Notes: generated from the sequence alone by a model not told the origin. DNA of 64,000 nt from Posidonia oceanica (GCA_037176725.1 JAZBRS010000020.1:91520001-91584000), one strand, 5' to 3'; shown: positions 1-11,046, counted from the first letter of the stretch. Translations and numbers: made by a program.

Positions 1-1090
1 CTAAGATAAAATCACACAAATCAAACTAAATCAAATGATATATGATAGATCTGAGATTATATACACAACCCCCAAGTTATTCTTCCCTAAACATAGATTA
101 AAAAGATATTATCAATATTAATCTATCAAAGTTTATCGAATAATGAATGATCTATATAATATTACATCCAGTCTACATAATCATAGCATTTAAGCATGAG
201 AAGACAATGAGGAACTTAATCACAACATATGCAATAACATAAACTTCATCTAAACCCTAGATCTACTAACATAGCCAAGTATGATAATGAAAAACATTGA
301 AATAAAAGAAAGGGAAAGAGAAGAGCAATACATGATTAAGATAAAAGAAATGAACTTCTATTAATAAAATACCTTGATTACTGAAAATAAGCTTGAAGAA
401 ATCTAAACCATAGAAGAAGAAAAGCTTAAGCCTAATGTGGAAGATGAAGCCTTTGTGTACAAGATCCAGCCTCTTCAGAGTTTACACAATGGTTCCTTTT
501 TTTGGCTTACAAGGGCTTAGTAATCACGGAGACAAATCCGGATACAAATTAGGAAATTGAATTTCAATTACAAGATATTTCCAAGTGATTTATGTGACGG
601 CCAAAGACTAAGTCATCATGGTCTTCTCCGGACACCTAGGAGGCGCTAGTTGTGTTCTTGGACGCTTGGGAGGCGCTAGCTGGTCTGAGATTAGCTCCAA
701 CTTGATTAATTCTGTTATAGTATCTTCCTCCTCGTGTTCACACACGTGAAAAAAATGTATTTGATATCTTACACGGATTTACATTTCTTATATCCTTTGA
801 TTTGCTTTTCTTTTTGTCTTTTATGATTTTTCTTCTTTCTTTTTCTCTATTCTCTTCAGGTCCAAAGTTCCTGCATAAATTGTACAAAATACCACAAGTA
901 ATATTATTTATGAACAAAAGAGATAAATATGGACATAAAACATATAAGAATAATGTGCTAATCAGAACACACATGCTTTCATATCAAATACTTTTCATGA
1001 ATGAAACATGATTGGAATAAATCAAAATCGCTATATACGGTATGAATCAAACATTAGGAAATAATTACAACATTTTTATGAAGACAAAAG
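1..1090. other. AT-rich intergenic flank, no gene seen
   Basis: AT-rich DNA with only short, uninformative open frames and no recognisable protein. Around 625-685 there are two near copies of a GGAGGCGCTAG motif, the second after TTCTTGGACGCT, which vaguely recalls the LTR hairpin stems found elsewhere in the window. From about 930 on it has weak similarity to 62730-62890, so part of it may belong to the same old LTR as the next feature. Confidence 0.5.
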
Positions 1091-2060
1091 CAATAAAATA
1101 GAACTAAGGTGTAAGACGCAACTTTTGTTGCATCTTACGAAGATGCACCAGTGTCAGCATCCTACACGTCGACTAATCTCAAGGCCAAATCAAACATTTG
1201 AATCAATTCGAATCAAAGTAGAAAAACATTCATTAAGCAAGAACATGCATCCACGAAGATAAACATGCATTCATAATGGAAAATGGATCTCCGGATTGCT
1301 CCACCTACCTCCACTTGCCTGGCATAGGAATCGGATGGGTTCTCCAACCATTAGAACAGCCAGGTACCCATGGAACTCGACCGTGGCTCATCGTGGAGGT
1401 TTGGAGAGGTCATGGAGAACTCAAAGATGCTAATGCAGTGGTGATGAAGTTTCGGCTATGCTCAGTGGCTGATGGCCTCACATGACTGATAAATCCATCA
1501 CCGGAGAAGAGAAAAAATGACCATCACAAAGATAAAATGCTAAACGGAGAGGATATTTATCTATTATGATGGTTGGTGTAACTTCTAGACGTCGTCGTCT
1601 CTCCTCAGATGTGGTACAGGTTCAGACTGTAATGGTGGCAAATGACCAAGGCTTGGTGATGCTCGTGAGAGTCCGACGGTGGTTCGAGGTGATCAGAGTG
1701 GAATGTATTTAAGTGATTTTGGCTGGAGAATTCAAGAGGCTTCCACAGTGATTTTTTTTCAATTGACAGCTCGAGAGCCTTTCATGTGAAAGAAAAACTT
1801 ATATGGATTGCATGGGTTGATAACGATAGGAGTAGAAATGAAAGGAACATGGAACATGACCAAGATAAGATTCTAGAAAAGGAACACAAGAATCTTTACA
1901 CCTCGATTGGAAGCTCGAATTGAAATTCAATTCACGACCACTGATGTATGTTCGTAAAATGCCAAAATCCTCTGCATCTTACGTCCCAAACAGTTTGACA
2001 GTGTAAGTTGTTGAGTTTCTTACGTCTTTACATAAAACAAGGCAAAATACCTCTCTGAAC
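1091..2060 (-). repeat. Old, decayed LTR fragment (left copy), reverse orientation
   Basis: This stretch is collinear with 62891-63700 near the right edge. Shared blocks include the CCTCCACTTGCCT run, GGATGGGTTCTCC, TCATCGTGGAGGTTT and GCATGGGTTGATAACG, all in the same order. It contains hairpin modules of the GTAAGACGC / GCATCTTAC type at about 1109-1175, and weaker ones at 1972-2030. The right copy ends in GTGTCTACA, the mirror of the TGTAGACAC LTR start used by E1-E3, which sets the reverse orientation. No coding function is claimed. The end points of this copy are uncertain. Confidence 0.65.
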
Positions 2061-2533
2061 GAGATCAAGAGAGATGGTCGAAATAAATGTACACTGAATA
2101 CAACCATAGGGACCTCTAGAACGTGTAAATAGCATCCCTGACTAGGGATAACATACTTATAAACAACAGAACCTTCTCGCACTTAATACGATGCCGAGGT
2201 ACCATCCTGAAGATTATCAATTACACCAACACACCCACTGACTTCTTGGTGGCCTCCGGTACGCACTCAGATATCTTATTCAAGATTCCCCAACATAAAG
2301 TCGAAAAAAAAAACAAGCTGAAAAAGGATGATACAAAACCAAAAAAATAGAAAATGAACATTCCATTTATAAATTTAACAGAAACAACAGATCCCAGAAA
2401 GTATTCCTATATTCCATCCTACACATTACCAACAACATTTTTGTACATCAAAGAGACCACCAAAAGCCACCATAACAACAAAAGACGACTATACAGAGTA
2501 AAAAAAACAGAAGCACACAACCCCATCTTAACT
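2061..2533. other. Region 3' of the histone H1 gene
   Basis: Non-coding. The part next to the H1 stop (about 2340-2533) is presumably its 3' UTR. Read on the minus strand it contains an AATTTATAAAT stretch near 2367-2380 that could serve as a poly(A) near-upstream element, but no perfect AATAAA was seen. The rest has no recognisable feature. Confidence 0.45.
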
Positions 2534-3260
2534 TCAAGCAGCAACCTTCTTGGCTCTCTTGGCCGGAGACTTGATAGTCTTGGGCTGCTTTGGCTTCGCA
2601 GGTGTAGTCTTCTTACTCTTTTTCACACCTCCCACCTTCTTCCCAGCCGCCTTGGAGGAAGCCTTGGGCTCGGCGGGGGTCGTCATGGGCTTCTTCCTCT
2701 TCACCTGCTTCTTCTTCTTCTCCGCCCCTTCCTCGACCTTCTTCACCTTCTCACCAGCAGCACTGCTCTTGGGCTTCTTTGCCGCAGTAGCTCTCTTAGC
2801 CTTCTTCCCTTCCTCGGAGAGCTTGAACGACCCCTTCACCTTCACAAGCTTCCCTTTGGCAATGCAGCTCCTCAGTTGCACGGTGAGCATCTTCTTGTAG
2901 TTGGCGGGTAGCACAGACTTGTACTTGTCGCCCATGTACTTGGCTATGGCGTACGGGCTCGACCCACTCTTCTCCTTCAGAGACATGATCGCCTCTTTGA
3001 TCATCTACAATCAAAAGCAGCAAAAATCAACTCACAAGCACGAATCGGGAGATGGGTATCGGAAAAACAAGCAATGGGTAGTTATGATTTAACAAAATCA
3101 GTGGGCTTTGTACCTGGAAATATGTGGGGTGGGCAGGGATCTGGGACTTCGGCGCCTTGGGTTTCTTCTCCTTGGGGACCTTGGGCTTCTTCTCCTTGGC
3201 CGGTGGCTTGGCAACCTCGGCCACCACTGGCTCAACAACGGGATCTTCCACCGACGACAT
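2534..3260 (-). CDS. Linker histone H1 (two exons)
   Basis: Linker histone that binds nucleosomes at the DNA entry/exit point and compacts chromatin. Exon 1 is 3114-3260 (49 codons) and exon 2 is 2534-3004 (156 codons plus TGA). The 109-bp phase-0 intron (3005-3113) has a CAG|GTACAA donor and a TTGTAG acceptor. The product is 205 aa. Residues 1-38 form an acidic start and then a K/P/A-rich arm with repeated KEKKPKxPK. Residues about 43-112 are the globular GH1 winged-helix domain: HPTYFQ, MIKEAIMSLKEKSGSSPYAI, KYKSVLPANYKKML, KGKLVKVKGSFKLS. Residues 113-205 are a Lys/Ala/Pro tail with an SPAK near the end. The intron after ..YFQ at the start of GH1 is, from memory, a usual position in plant H1 genes. 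Splicing keeps the frame and removes the early stop seen when reading straight through. Only intact host gene in the window. Confidence 0.93.
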
Positions 3261-3317
3261 CGATCACAACCACCGCTTCCTGGAAAGCCACGGCCAGGAG
3301 TTGATGGCTCCTTCGCG

Positions 3318-3326
3318 TTTTTATAG
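3318..3326 (-). promoter_or_regulatory. TATA box of the H1 gene
   Basis: CTATAAAAA on the minus strand, 58-66 bp upstream of the H1 ATG. Transcription would start near 3290 and give a short 5' UTR of about 30 nt. Confidence 0.7.
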
Positions 3327-3355
3327 TTGGGGGAGGGAGTGAATGCTGCGTTGTG

Positions 3356-3382
3356 ATTGGTTGAAATCGGGTCACACGGATC
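3356..3382 (-). promoter_or_regulatory. CCAAT box and weak histone-octamer-like motif upstream of H1
   Basis: On the minus strand a CCAAT lies at 3356-3360, about 30 bp upstream of the TATA box. At 3375-3382 the plus strand reads CACGGATC, 7 of 8 bases of the plant histone-gene octamer CGCGGATC (known from histone promoters). The octamer match is weak and could be chance. Confidence 0.4.
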
Positions 3383-3888
3383 GAGTGGCTTGGTTGGTGG
3401 ACGGTCTGGATTTTCCAGATGGACGGTGGATGTGAGTCGTGGATAGATCCTCGGTTTTGTTTTGGTGTGGTGTTTTTTTCGCTTGTGTTCGTGAAACATG
3501 GGTAGTGTTGGTTTTTGTGTTTCCTACGTGCTTTTGGAGGGCCACGAATCTGTTGGGTTGTAGGGCGGCTTCATGTGGTGTCTTTGGGAGGTAGAGGGCA
3601 GTTTGAGGTTTGCAATGAGCTTAAGATTTGACGAGGATGGTTTTGATTCGGATGGGTTTTGGTTAAAAATTCAGAGACTCGTTTCTTGGGGAGACAACTA
3701 ACGTGAATGCATCATCTCTTGTTTAGGTTTTGTTTCCGGGGTTATAATGATAAATAGTTGTGTTAGTTTTCTTCCTTTCGATATAATAGTCTTGCGAACC
3801 ACGGGAATTCGGGATAATAGCAGTGCAATACCCCACTTTGGTAGCGTTTGTTTACAAAAAAAAATTAAATGCGATTAGAGAGAAAGCA
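3383..3888. other. Upstream flank of H1, no gene seen
   Basis: Non-coding, with no recognisable protein or element terminus. An 11-mer CCCCACTTTGG at 3831-3841 recurs at 7627-7637 near the far end of the E4 fragment. Confidence 0.45.
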
Positions 3889-4115
3889 GCTACAAGCAAC
3901 AATCCACACTAAACACCCACTGTCAAGACAACATCTAGTGTCCCACCACTCAACTACAGCAACAATCCACAAACTCCAACACCTACTGTCAAGACAACAC
4001 AGCAACAATCCATTCCCAACCAACCCTCTCTGATCAACTGTCCATCACCACAGTTTTTGCCAGTCAGCCACAGCAAACACCAAGACTCAGATGCCCTTCT
4101 CATTAAGATAGGCGA

Positions 4116-5364
4116 CCTAAAAAGAACACTACATCTAGTGTAGGACAGTGATTGTCAATTCTACCAGTTCCGGAATCTCTGCTCTTCTTAGAAGGCGGTA
4201 CTCCCACCAAACTTTCATATCCTGAACTTCGACAAATTCAATGGTAAAAGCTGTTTCATTTCCCATCTGAGGGTATACTGTGAAGATCTCGCTCAACTTC
4301 AAGCTGACGAAAGCTTGTTAATCCGCTTGTTCCAAAAGAGTCTGACTGGCCTAGCCCTCAAGTGGTTCACTTCTCTTGATATAGCCACCATTAAGATTTG
4401 AAACGACCTCAGTCAGGCGTTCCTAGAACAGTACTCCTTCAATCTAGACCTGATCCCAAAGCACGAGGATTTAGTCACCACCAAGCAAAAGCCACAGGAG
4501 CCATTCGGGGAGTACATCGGTCGCTGACGTGCCCTCGCCTCACAAGTTCGCGATAGGCCCTCTGACAAGGAGTCTATCAAGATGATTATCCGAGGTGCGC
4601 AGCCGGCTACTGGGGCTTTGCTTAGCATACAGCCAGTCACTAGTTTCGCATCTCTGATTCAGGCTAACGCTCGTGTGGAAAGTTCGCTGCGGAGTGACAA
4701 CTTCCTCGCACTCTCCGCGTTTGCTAAGCAAGCCACCACCCCCAACAACAACAATAGTGACAGTAGCAGCAACAGCAACAATAACAACAGCTACTCCAGG
4801 ACAAGGGACCCTCTACGAACCGCTGTTGCGTACGTCGACTCCCCTGCCGCGCGCGTCAATGTGGTGGCTCAGCTTGGCCCGAATCAGATAGTCTATGCAC
4901 CTACACCTAGGACACCTCCCACTCCACAAATCACAACCACCGCTCGACCGGTCTATCCTGTCGCACCGGTTCGGCAAGGACAACGCCAAGGATAGAGACG
5001 GCCTTACACGAATCAGCGCCACTTCACACCACTAGTGGAATCGCTGAGTACCGTCTTCCCTAAGTTTGCGTCACTCCTTAGGCTCCCCAAGATTCGCCCA
5101 CCGCTGAATCCACTCCCGGTATGGTATCAAGCGAATCTGTTCTACAACTACCATCGAGTCGTGGGGCACTCGACGGATAATTGCTTCACATTGCGGGGCG
5201 CCATTCAGGACTTGATTGACCGAAAGTTCATCATTATCAACACGCAGGAGGCAGCATCCACATCCACACCTCCACCAGCATCCACACCTGCATCAGGACC
5301 AGCACCCTCCCATCCTAGCATCGTCCACAGTCTTTGCCGAAGCATTCCAGCTCGGGAGGCGTAG
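4116..5364 (+). pseudogene. gag: E4 gag pseudogene
   Basis: Gag-like capsid protein remains. The reading starts with LHLVQ, passes RLFQKSLTGLALKWFTSLD and QAFLEQYSFNLDLIPK (Retrotrans_gag-type core, about 4315-4460), then RALASQVRDRPSDKESI and an Asn/Ser-rich stretch (4735-4800). A zinc-knuckle relative follows at about 5146-5185: YNYHRVVGHSTDNC, where the first Cys of C-X2-H-X4-H-X4-C has become Tyr. In-frame stops sit where the E1, E2 or E3 copies have Trp or Gln. A frameshift near 5330-5365 moves the frame into the next segment. Not expressible as a full protein. Confidence 0.8.
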
Positions 5365-6503
5365 GGACCCCAGGAGTGCACTCCATCTTCCCCTCTGAGT
5401 CCGTTATGTCCATGGTGGACCCCTCTGATCTCATTCAGGATATCTCTGAGCCTTTTCCCTCCTCTCTCTATCTTGCAGCAGTTGCCGGCTCGGAGTCAAG
5501 AATCCATATGATCCAACTGACCTCCAAGCCAGAGCGCTCTACCGCGCAGCCCACCATGCAATCCCAAGCCCAACCACTTGTCTACCTGCTAACTAGGTCC
5601 CAGCCAGAGCCCACACGGCCTTCCCAGCAACATTCCAAATTCCCCCACCATCCAACAAGCATCCTAGCAGTCCCTCTGGAGCTCACAACTCATGATCCTT
5701 TAGTTGTTAGCCTGACCAGGGATACCCATCGCGTGCCATATGACTACACCACAGAGATGTGCACGGAGATCACACGGTTGGGAAGGGTTTACAAGCCTGC
5801 AGCACTGATAGCCAAGCCTAGCCGTCCAGAGCTCGCTCTACCCCCACCAGCAAGCCAACCCTCTGGTCCCACCACAGGGGAGCCTTCTGCCAAGGCCACC
5901 CCTTCCACCACCAAAAAGGACCAACCCACGGCCGACATCATTGCCCAAGTCAAGAAGGTCAAGGCCGACATATCCATTTGGGATTTTATCCACACATCCT
6001 TTGAGCACCGAGAAGCTTTCCTCCGTGTGTTCCAGGCCGCCCACGTATCCCCAACCATTGAGCCTACAACCCTAGAAAGCATGATAGGCATAATCGCGGT
6101 TCCCTAGGTCATCTCTTTTTCAAGTGATGAGCTGCCTCCGGTGATAATCAATCATAACCAACCCCTTTTCGTCACGGTGCAATTTAAGAACTTCCGTATT
6201 CTCCTAACGCTAGTTAATAATGGCGCAGGCCTTAACGTCAGCCCCTTGCGCACAGCAAGTAAGCTCAGATTCAAGGCCGAGGATATCACACTAGCCATAA
6301 AGGGAATGACGGCTTTTGACAACACACACCATGACTCCTTAGGGATTCTGATTATTCCCCTCACTATTGGCCCAGTTGTATTCGATGTGGAATTCTACAT
6401 CGTCGACTTGGAGCCCACCTTCAACCTTCTGCTTGGGCGCTCTTGGCTGCACAAGCATCAAGTCATCCCCTCGACCCTCAACTGCATGATCAAATTCCGT
6501 TAG
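5334..6503 (+). pseudogene. E4 gag-pro linker and retropepsin pseudogene
   Basis: Two in-frame segments (5334-6107 and 6141-6503) separated by a TAG that replaces the Gln codon seen in E1. The linker is Pro/Thr/Ser-rich and ends in a conserved helical block, KADISIWDFIHTSFEHREAF. The protease part has VTVQFKNFRILLTLV then NNGAGLNVSPL, and the flap-side motif LLLGRSWLH. E1 has DNGS at the active site; here the catalytic Asp is Asn (GAC-to-AAC type change), so the enzyme would be dead even without the stops. Collinear with E1 21205-22443 on the other strand. Confidence 0.8.
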
Positions 6504-7674
6504 GGTGACGATGTTGTCATGGCGGAGAACTTCGATAAGGAGCGGATCGAGGCAGTTTCTTCCATGTCACAGTAGACTGTCCAATTTGATCCCAAGCCTT
6601 CCGACACTTTGTACCGCGTTAATCGGTTTGAACCGGTTAACTATATCCTCGATCTTGAGCGTGTTAGCTGCCTGGCTGTTCACGGCAACCCTTTTCAGAT
6701 GGTTGAAAACCTCTGTCACAGGTGGGGCTATGAGAAGGGAACACCACTCGGGCGGTACTGTCAAGGGATCGCCGAACTGATCGCGACCGAAGAGCGAAGA
6801 GACTTCAAAGGTCTCAGGTACGACTGGCAGCCCCACAAAGATGGACACCTGCGCTCAAGGAATCAGTAGATTGTCATCCCTTGGAATCTCACTAACTTCA
6901 CTAGTACAGGTCTCCTCGATCCAAACAAAAGTCAAGCTGCAGCACAACAAGCACTGTGCTAGAGTTCCCCACTGCCGATAGAAGAGTGGGTTTGTATTGA
7001 AGAGTACTATTCGGATGAGGAACAGTTTGAGGCACAGACAGTTCAGACCGATCAGGAGGTTCAGGCACATCCAGCAGCTCCCACAATTCCACTACTGCTC
7101 CCGTCAACCGCAGCAACAACCTTGTCAGCACACCCGCCAGTGGCATCATTGGCCAGCCTGTTTGCATCCCTAATCGCCACAGCACTGCAGTCAGTCGCGT
7201 CGGAAGATCAGCCAGTCAGCACAGCTGGCAACAGAACAGACACCCTAGTCAGCGGTATAGTTAACAGCCAGAGGCACCCACACAGGCGAAGGAACAGCCA
7301 AGCAAGAGTCTCAAGAGGCAGGTAGTGCCTACTATGTTGACTTGGCCATAGATGAGGAGGAGGGAGCGACTGGAGAGGCTCAGGTAGACAGCCTGCTCGG
7401 AGACTTGGAAATACTGTTTCAAGAGCAGCTTGCAGCACTAGCGGAAGACAATGCAGAACAACAGGCAGTAAAGAAAGGGAAAGTTGTGATCACAGATCCC
7501 TCCCAGCAGGAAGACCATCCATCTATCATGGTCTTGGAAGAGGAATCCGCAACAACACCCACTAGACCAGTTGAGTTAATCACTCCGCAGCCGGGAGGCA
7601 GGTCTAGGTGGTACATACGACACAAGCCCCACTTTGGACAAAGTGGGGGTCAAAAAAAAAACACCCTGAGTTAG
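6504..7674 (+). pseudogene. E4 spacer between protease and RT, decayed
   Basis: Continuation of the polyprotein spacer, recognisable by comparison with E1 19412-21204. Shared phrases include TVQFDPKPSD, FEPVNYI.DLERVS.LAVH, WQP.....L.SRN and EEWVCIE. It carries several stops (after 6503, near 6573, 6867 and 6961). The last open piece (7342-7674) is acidic and Gln-rich, with no recognised domain. At 7627-7650 lies a near-perfect palindrome CCCCACTTTG-GA-CAAAGTGGGG. The homology to E1 fades just before the E1 LTR edge at 7675. Confidence 0.65.
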
Positions 7675-10600
7675 TGTGAATGCCTGATCCCGCGGATCCA
7701 GACCGGAGGTGGTCCGAACGAGAGAGGAACTTCACAGATAGCAACGCAAAGAAGGGAAGTAAAAAGAATATAAGACAAAAACAGAGTCGCCACCTAGTCT
7801 ATTTAATCGGGAGACGAGGAAAATCAAGAAAGGCATAGAAAACATGCAAATGAATGCAATGCTATGTGAAATACATGACTCGTGCCAAGGACGAGGGCAA
7901 AATGGTCACTACGGGCCAAAGAAAGGGTAAGGACTCCTGTTACGTGCGGGGAAGGTGTTAGGCACACCCGACACGCTTGAGGAATCGGTCTTTCAAGGCT
8001 TAACACTCGCATTTACAGGAATATTGGCAATGATTGTCTTTAACTGTACGCTCGTAGGTGATAGATGCCATGTCATGCTATGAATACTTTAAATGCCTAA
8101 ATGCCATGCATGGGAAATTAAACGTGCAGCCTATGTGCTTAGCAGCGCTGCTTGTGTTCCGAACCGGACAAACCCTGGTTCGTGAGAACTCCAGACAGTA
8201 AGCATCACTGTCCTAATGCAAATGCAAGTGATAAAACAAAGCCGATAAAACCACACAATGCAAGTGTATGACATACAAAGGGGAAAGAGAACAGAAGCGA
8301 TAAACCAAGTAAAACCACACGATGCAAGTGTAAGACAAGCAAAGGGGAAAGAAAACAAGGGCGGAAAAGCCAAATAAAACCACACGATGACATGCAAAGG
8401 GGAAACAAGTCTGAGGCGAGAAAACCACAGGAAAGCGGGTGATGCAAGGCGTAGAACTGAAAACAGGGGTCCGGCAGCATGCATGGGTGTCAAGGCATGG
8501 GTCAGAGGTAATAAAAATGCAGAAAACGACAAGCGAGATGAAATCGGCGCTTTAAAACGGTGTTCAGCCAACTGTAAGTATTGCCCTGCGTCCAATGTTG
8601 GATGCAGGACCAGACAGCGTCCAACACAGACAGATGGAAAACAGTAGAAACCATGCAGTGTTGGAAAACATGCATTCTAGATGTATGGATGCGATGCAAA
8701 TGCAATAAGGCAGTAGAATACATGTATATCATGCACAGCAATCAAGATAAACAGCCAAAGGAAAGATTTAATGGCATGATGCAAGCATGGAACATGATTT
8801 AAGCAAAACAGAGTGTTGGACGCTAGAGTACACAGTGTCCAACATAGGACGCTGGAGCACTCTACATCCAACAAAGGGGCAGATAGAAGCATAAAGAAAT
8901 GCATGCAAACTAATAGAGAGAACATTAAGGTATATATTTAAGTTGTTGTAAAAGAGTTAGGGCTAAGCATACATACATGGATCAAGTAAAAATCCATAAA
9001 GAAAAGCATTTGCTAAGCATGCATGAGGAAAAACACAACCAGTGTGTAGGACGCAAGCACCACTTGCGTCCTATGTAGGACGCCAGCAGTACCTACGTCC
9101 AACACAAAGGAAGGCAAAGACATGAAGAAACCTGCATAAACCCTTGATAAAAAGCCATGAAAACTTGACAACAGTTGCTATGAGGGTTAAGAGCCAATAT
9201 GCAAGCATGGATCAAGCAAACACAAGAGATAATGGCATCATGCAAGCATTAAAGCAAGAGTAGCTAAGCAGAAACATAGGACGTAGAGTGTATCTACGTC
9301 CAACACAGAAAGGAGGCATATCAAGCTGCAAGGTAGGATTGAGCTCAGAGACCACTCAAATATGCATGCAAGCTATTGAAAGTGGGCTAAACCATGGCAC
9401 GCAACATAGATCAAGCAAGTATTCCATATAGAACATTTCAAGAAGCATGTATAAGGAAATAAGGGAGCATACACCCATGTAAACCAACATGCAAATTGAA
9501 AAGAAACTTGCAAACTTGAAAGGTAGTTGCCATAGAGGCCAAACACCACTAAACATGCATGGAGCAAGTATTTAACTCAAGAGGAAGTAGCACTCAAGCA
9601 TGGAGGCAAGTATAAACAAGTAGAGCAATAAGACGCTGGACACACCAGCATCCAACATTGGACGCGGTGTGCTCCAGCGTCCAACACAGACAAACAGCAT
9701 AATAATCAGAAGCATGAAATAAAGATCCAAGCTAGGATCAAAACTTGATATTAAACATACCATGGCATCTGTAAGCATAAGAGAAAGCATGTAAAGTAAT
9801 CTCACAGAGATGCAACTAAAGCATAGCAACTTGGAAGCAAAAAGAATCAAAATAAAATAAAAGACCTGCAGGGATGTTGGACGCTGCCTCAGGGCATGTC
9901 TAACGTTGGACGCACCAAGGTGTGCGTCCAACAGGTTGGGAAATTTTCCGGCCAAGATCAGTGGCTAAATCGGCCAAAAATCCCAAACTAACTTGCTAGA
10001 AAGCAAGAGTGAGTGACGACGAGCATGTCCATGTGCTCGACGCTAGAAATAGGTGGGTGGATTGCTCCACCCACCTCCTCCTCCTCGCGGCCAGAAAGCC
10101 AAGGCGGGGAGGGGGGGTGTGTGCTGTGCTAAGACACGTAAAAGCTACCCTATCATGCTACCACATGCACGTACAAGCTAGGGGTGAAGAAAGCCTACCT
10201 GGTCGTGGCTTGCAGAGGTGTATTTGCGCTCGACCGGCGGCGTGGAGGATGGCGGCAGGCGAACTCCGGCGAGCTCTTTGGGCGCAAGGGGAGGCTGGGG
10301 AACTTGGCTAAAGGCTCGGGAGTTGTCGTGGGAGTTCACTCAAGGTCGCACAAGCTCTGGATTCTCTCGTAAATGGGTGTGGTGATCTGTGTTTGGCGGT
10401 GAAGTCTCAATTTTGTTTGGGTTCCCTTGGCACATGGCAGCGGAGGTTGCAGGGGTTGCAGAGGCTTTGGCAGGGCATGGCAAGGGTCGTGGTGAGTGGG
10501 GAGGCCACGAGGGATGTCAGGCGAGTTAGTGCGACTTGTTAGGAGGTCGTGAAGGTCTTGGTGGTGGCAGGACGGAGGCGGCCACGGTAGTGAGTGCGGT

Positions 10601-11032
10601 GAGAGCTGAAGACCCACCGGCAGTGGAAGGGACGCTGTGGCAAGGAGTAAGTGGGCTTGGCACCTAGCGGGTGGCTGTAGTAGGGTGAGAGGACGGGTAG
10701 TAAGTGAGGTTTGGGCGAGAGGAAGGACGGAAGCGGTGAGCCAGAGGTGGCTGTTGCCACTGCAACTCCCGACGTTGGACGCTGGCACAGAGCGTCCAAC
10801 GTTGGACGCTGCCAATGCCAGCGTCCAACGAGCCCAAGAGGAGAAAGGCTTGTTTTTTTTTTGTTTTTGGCCTTGGTTAAGTGTGGGCTAAGGCTTAGGT
10901 GGGCTTGAGTGGAGGTTTTGGGGTTTAGTGAGGTTTTAAGGTGGGTTTGAGAGAGAAAGAGCCATTCTAGAGTCCAAGCGAGCTTGCAAGAGGGTCCACC
11001 ATCTTCCAGGTAGTCAAAATGGGGTGTCTACA
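7675..11032 (-). repeat. E1 3' LTR (reverse)
   Basis: LTR of about 3.36 kb. Its 5' end is the reverse complement of ..GGTGTCTACA at 11032 (TGTAGACACC). The other edge is placed at TGTGAATGCC (7675) by comparison with the E3 and E6 LTR ends, and could be off by a few bases. It shares the conserved LTR cores (7927-7995 and 8152-8205), the buried primer-like motif (7782-7792), a splice-donor-like CAG|GTAGGCT (10197-10198, minus) and seven hairpin modules. Open frames within it are by-products of low complexity. Confidence 0.85.
8560..10830. repeat. Paired-hairpin modules in the E1 LTR (7 sites)
   Basis: Modules at about 8560-8625, 8813-8873, 9042-9105, 9274-9306 (half), 9629-9688, 9874-9933 and 10774-10830. 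The basic plan is two hairpins joined head to tail: GTTGGACGC, loop, GCGTCCAAC, then GTTGGACGC, loop, GCGTCCAAC, about 57-62 bp. The junction is the palindrome GCGTCCAACGTTGGACGC. At 9042 the stems are GTAGGACGCAAG and CTTGCGTCCTA, so a base-pair change is matched on both arms. Loops differ from module to module. Confidence 0.85.
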
Positions 11033-11046
11033 GATGCCCATCCTAG
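11033..11046 (-). other. E1 polypurine tract
   Basis: On the minus strand, CTAGGATGGGCATC lies directly upstream of the LTR start TGTAGACA. E2 and E3 have AGGGAGGGGCATC in the same place, so this is a mutated polypurine tract, the plus-strand DNA primer for reverse transcription. Confidence 0.75.

Larger units (their letters stand above)
3889..7674 (+). mobile_element. E4: decayed forward Ty3/gypsy (Tat/Ogre-like) gag-protease fragment
   Basis: Forward-strand homologue of the gag-protease half of E1. Order: gag (about 4116-5364), proline-rich linker, protease (6141-6503), then a long acidic/proline linker. No RT, RNase H, integrase or LTR was found. The element stops where the E1 3' LTR begins (7675), so E1 may have inserted into it. 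Its left edge is vague; homology to the E2 gag is clear only from about 4100. It has many in-frame stops, nearly all explained by C-to-T or G-to-A changes, which suggests an old, methylated copy. Confidence 0.8.

Noticed and set aside
1276..1485. 69-aa frame that might be a small gene
   Set aside because: Lies in an LTR remnant repeated at 63080-63270, where the frame is not kept.
2354..2911. Plus-strand open frames of 185 and 116 aa across the H1 gene
   Set aside because: They are the antisense of the Lys-rich H1 tail (Leu/Phe/Ser-rich), with no protein likeness.
3098..3499. 133-aa minus-strand frame over H1 exon 1 and promoter
   Set aside because: Arg/Pro-rich shadow frame covering the TATA box; the H1 frame explains the region.
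10336..10815. 159-aa and 86-aa minus-strand frames in the E1 LTR (and 37054-37710, 48896-49306 in E3)
   Set aside because: Pro/Ser/Leu-rich frames in the GC-rich U3 and hairpin modules; they overlap in several frames and are not conserved between E1 and E3.
8560..10830. Regularly spaced palindromic repeats that look like a CRISPR array
   Set aside because: Spacing is 200-700 bp, units are double hairpins inside an LTR of a plant retrotransposon, and no cas genes exist. They are LTR hairpin modules.
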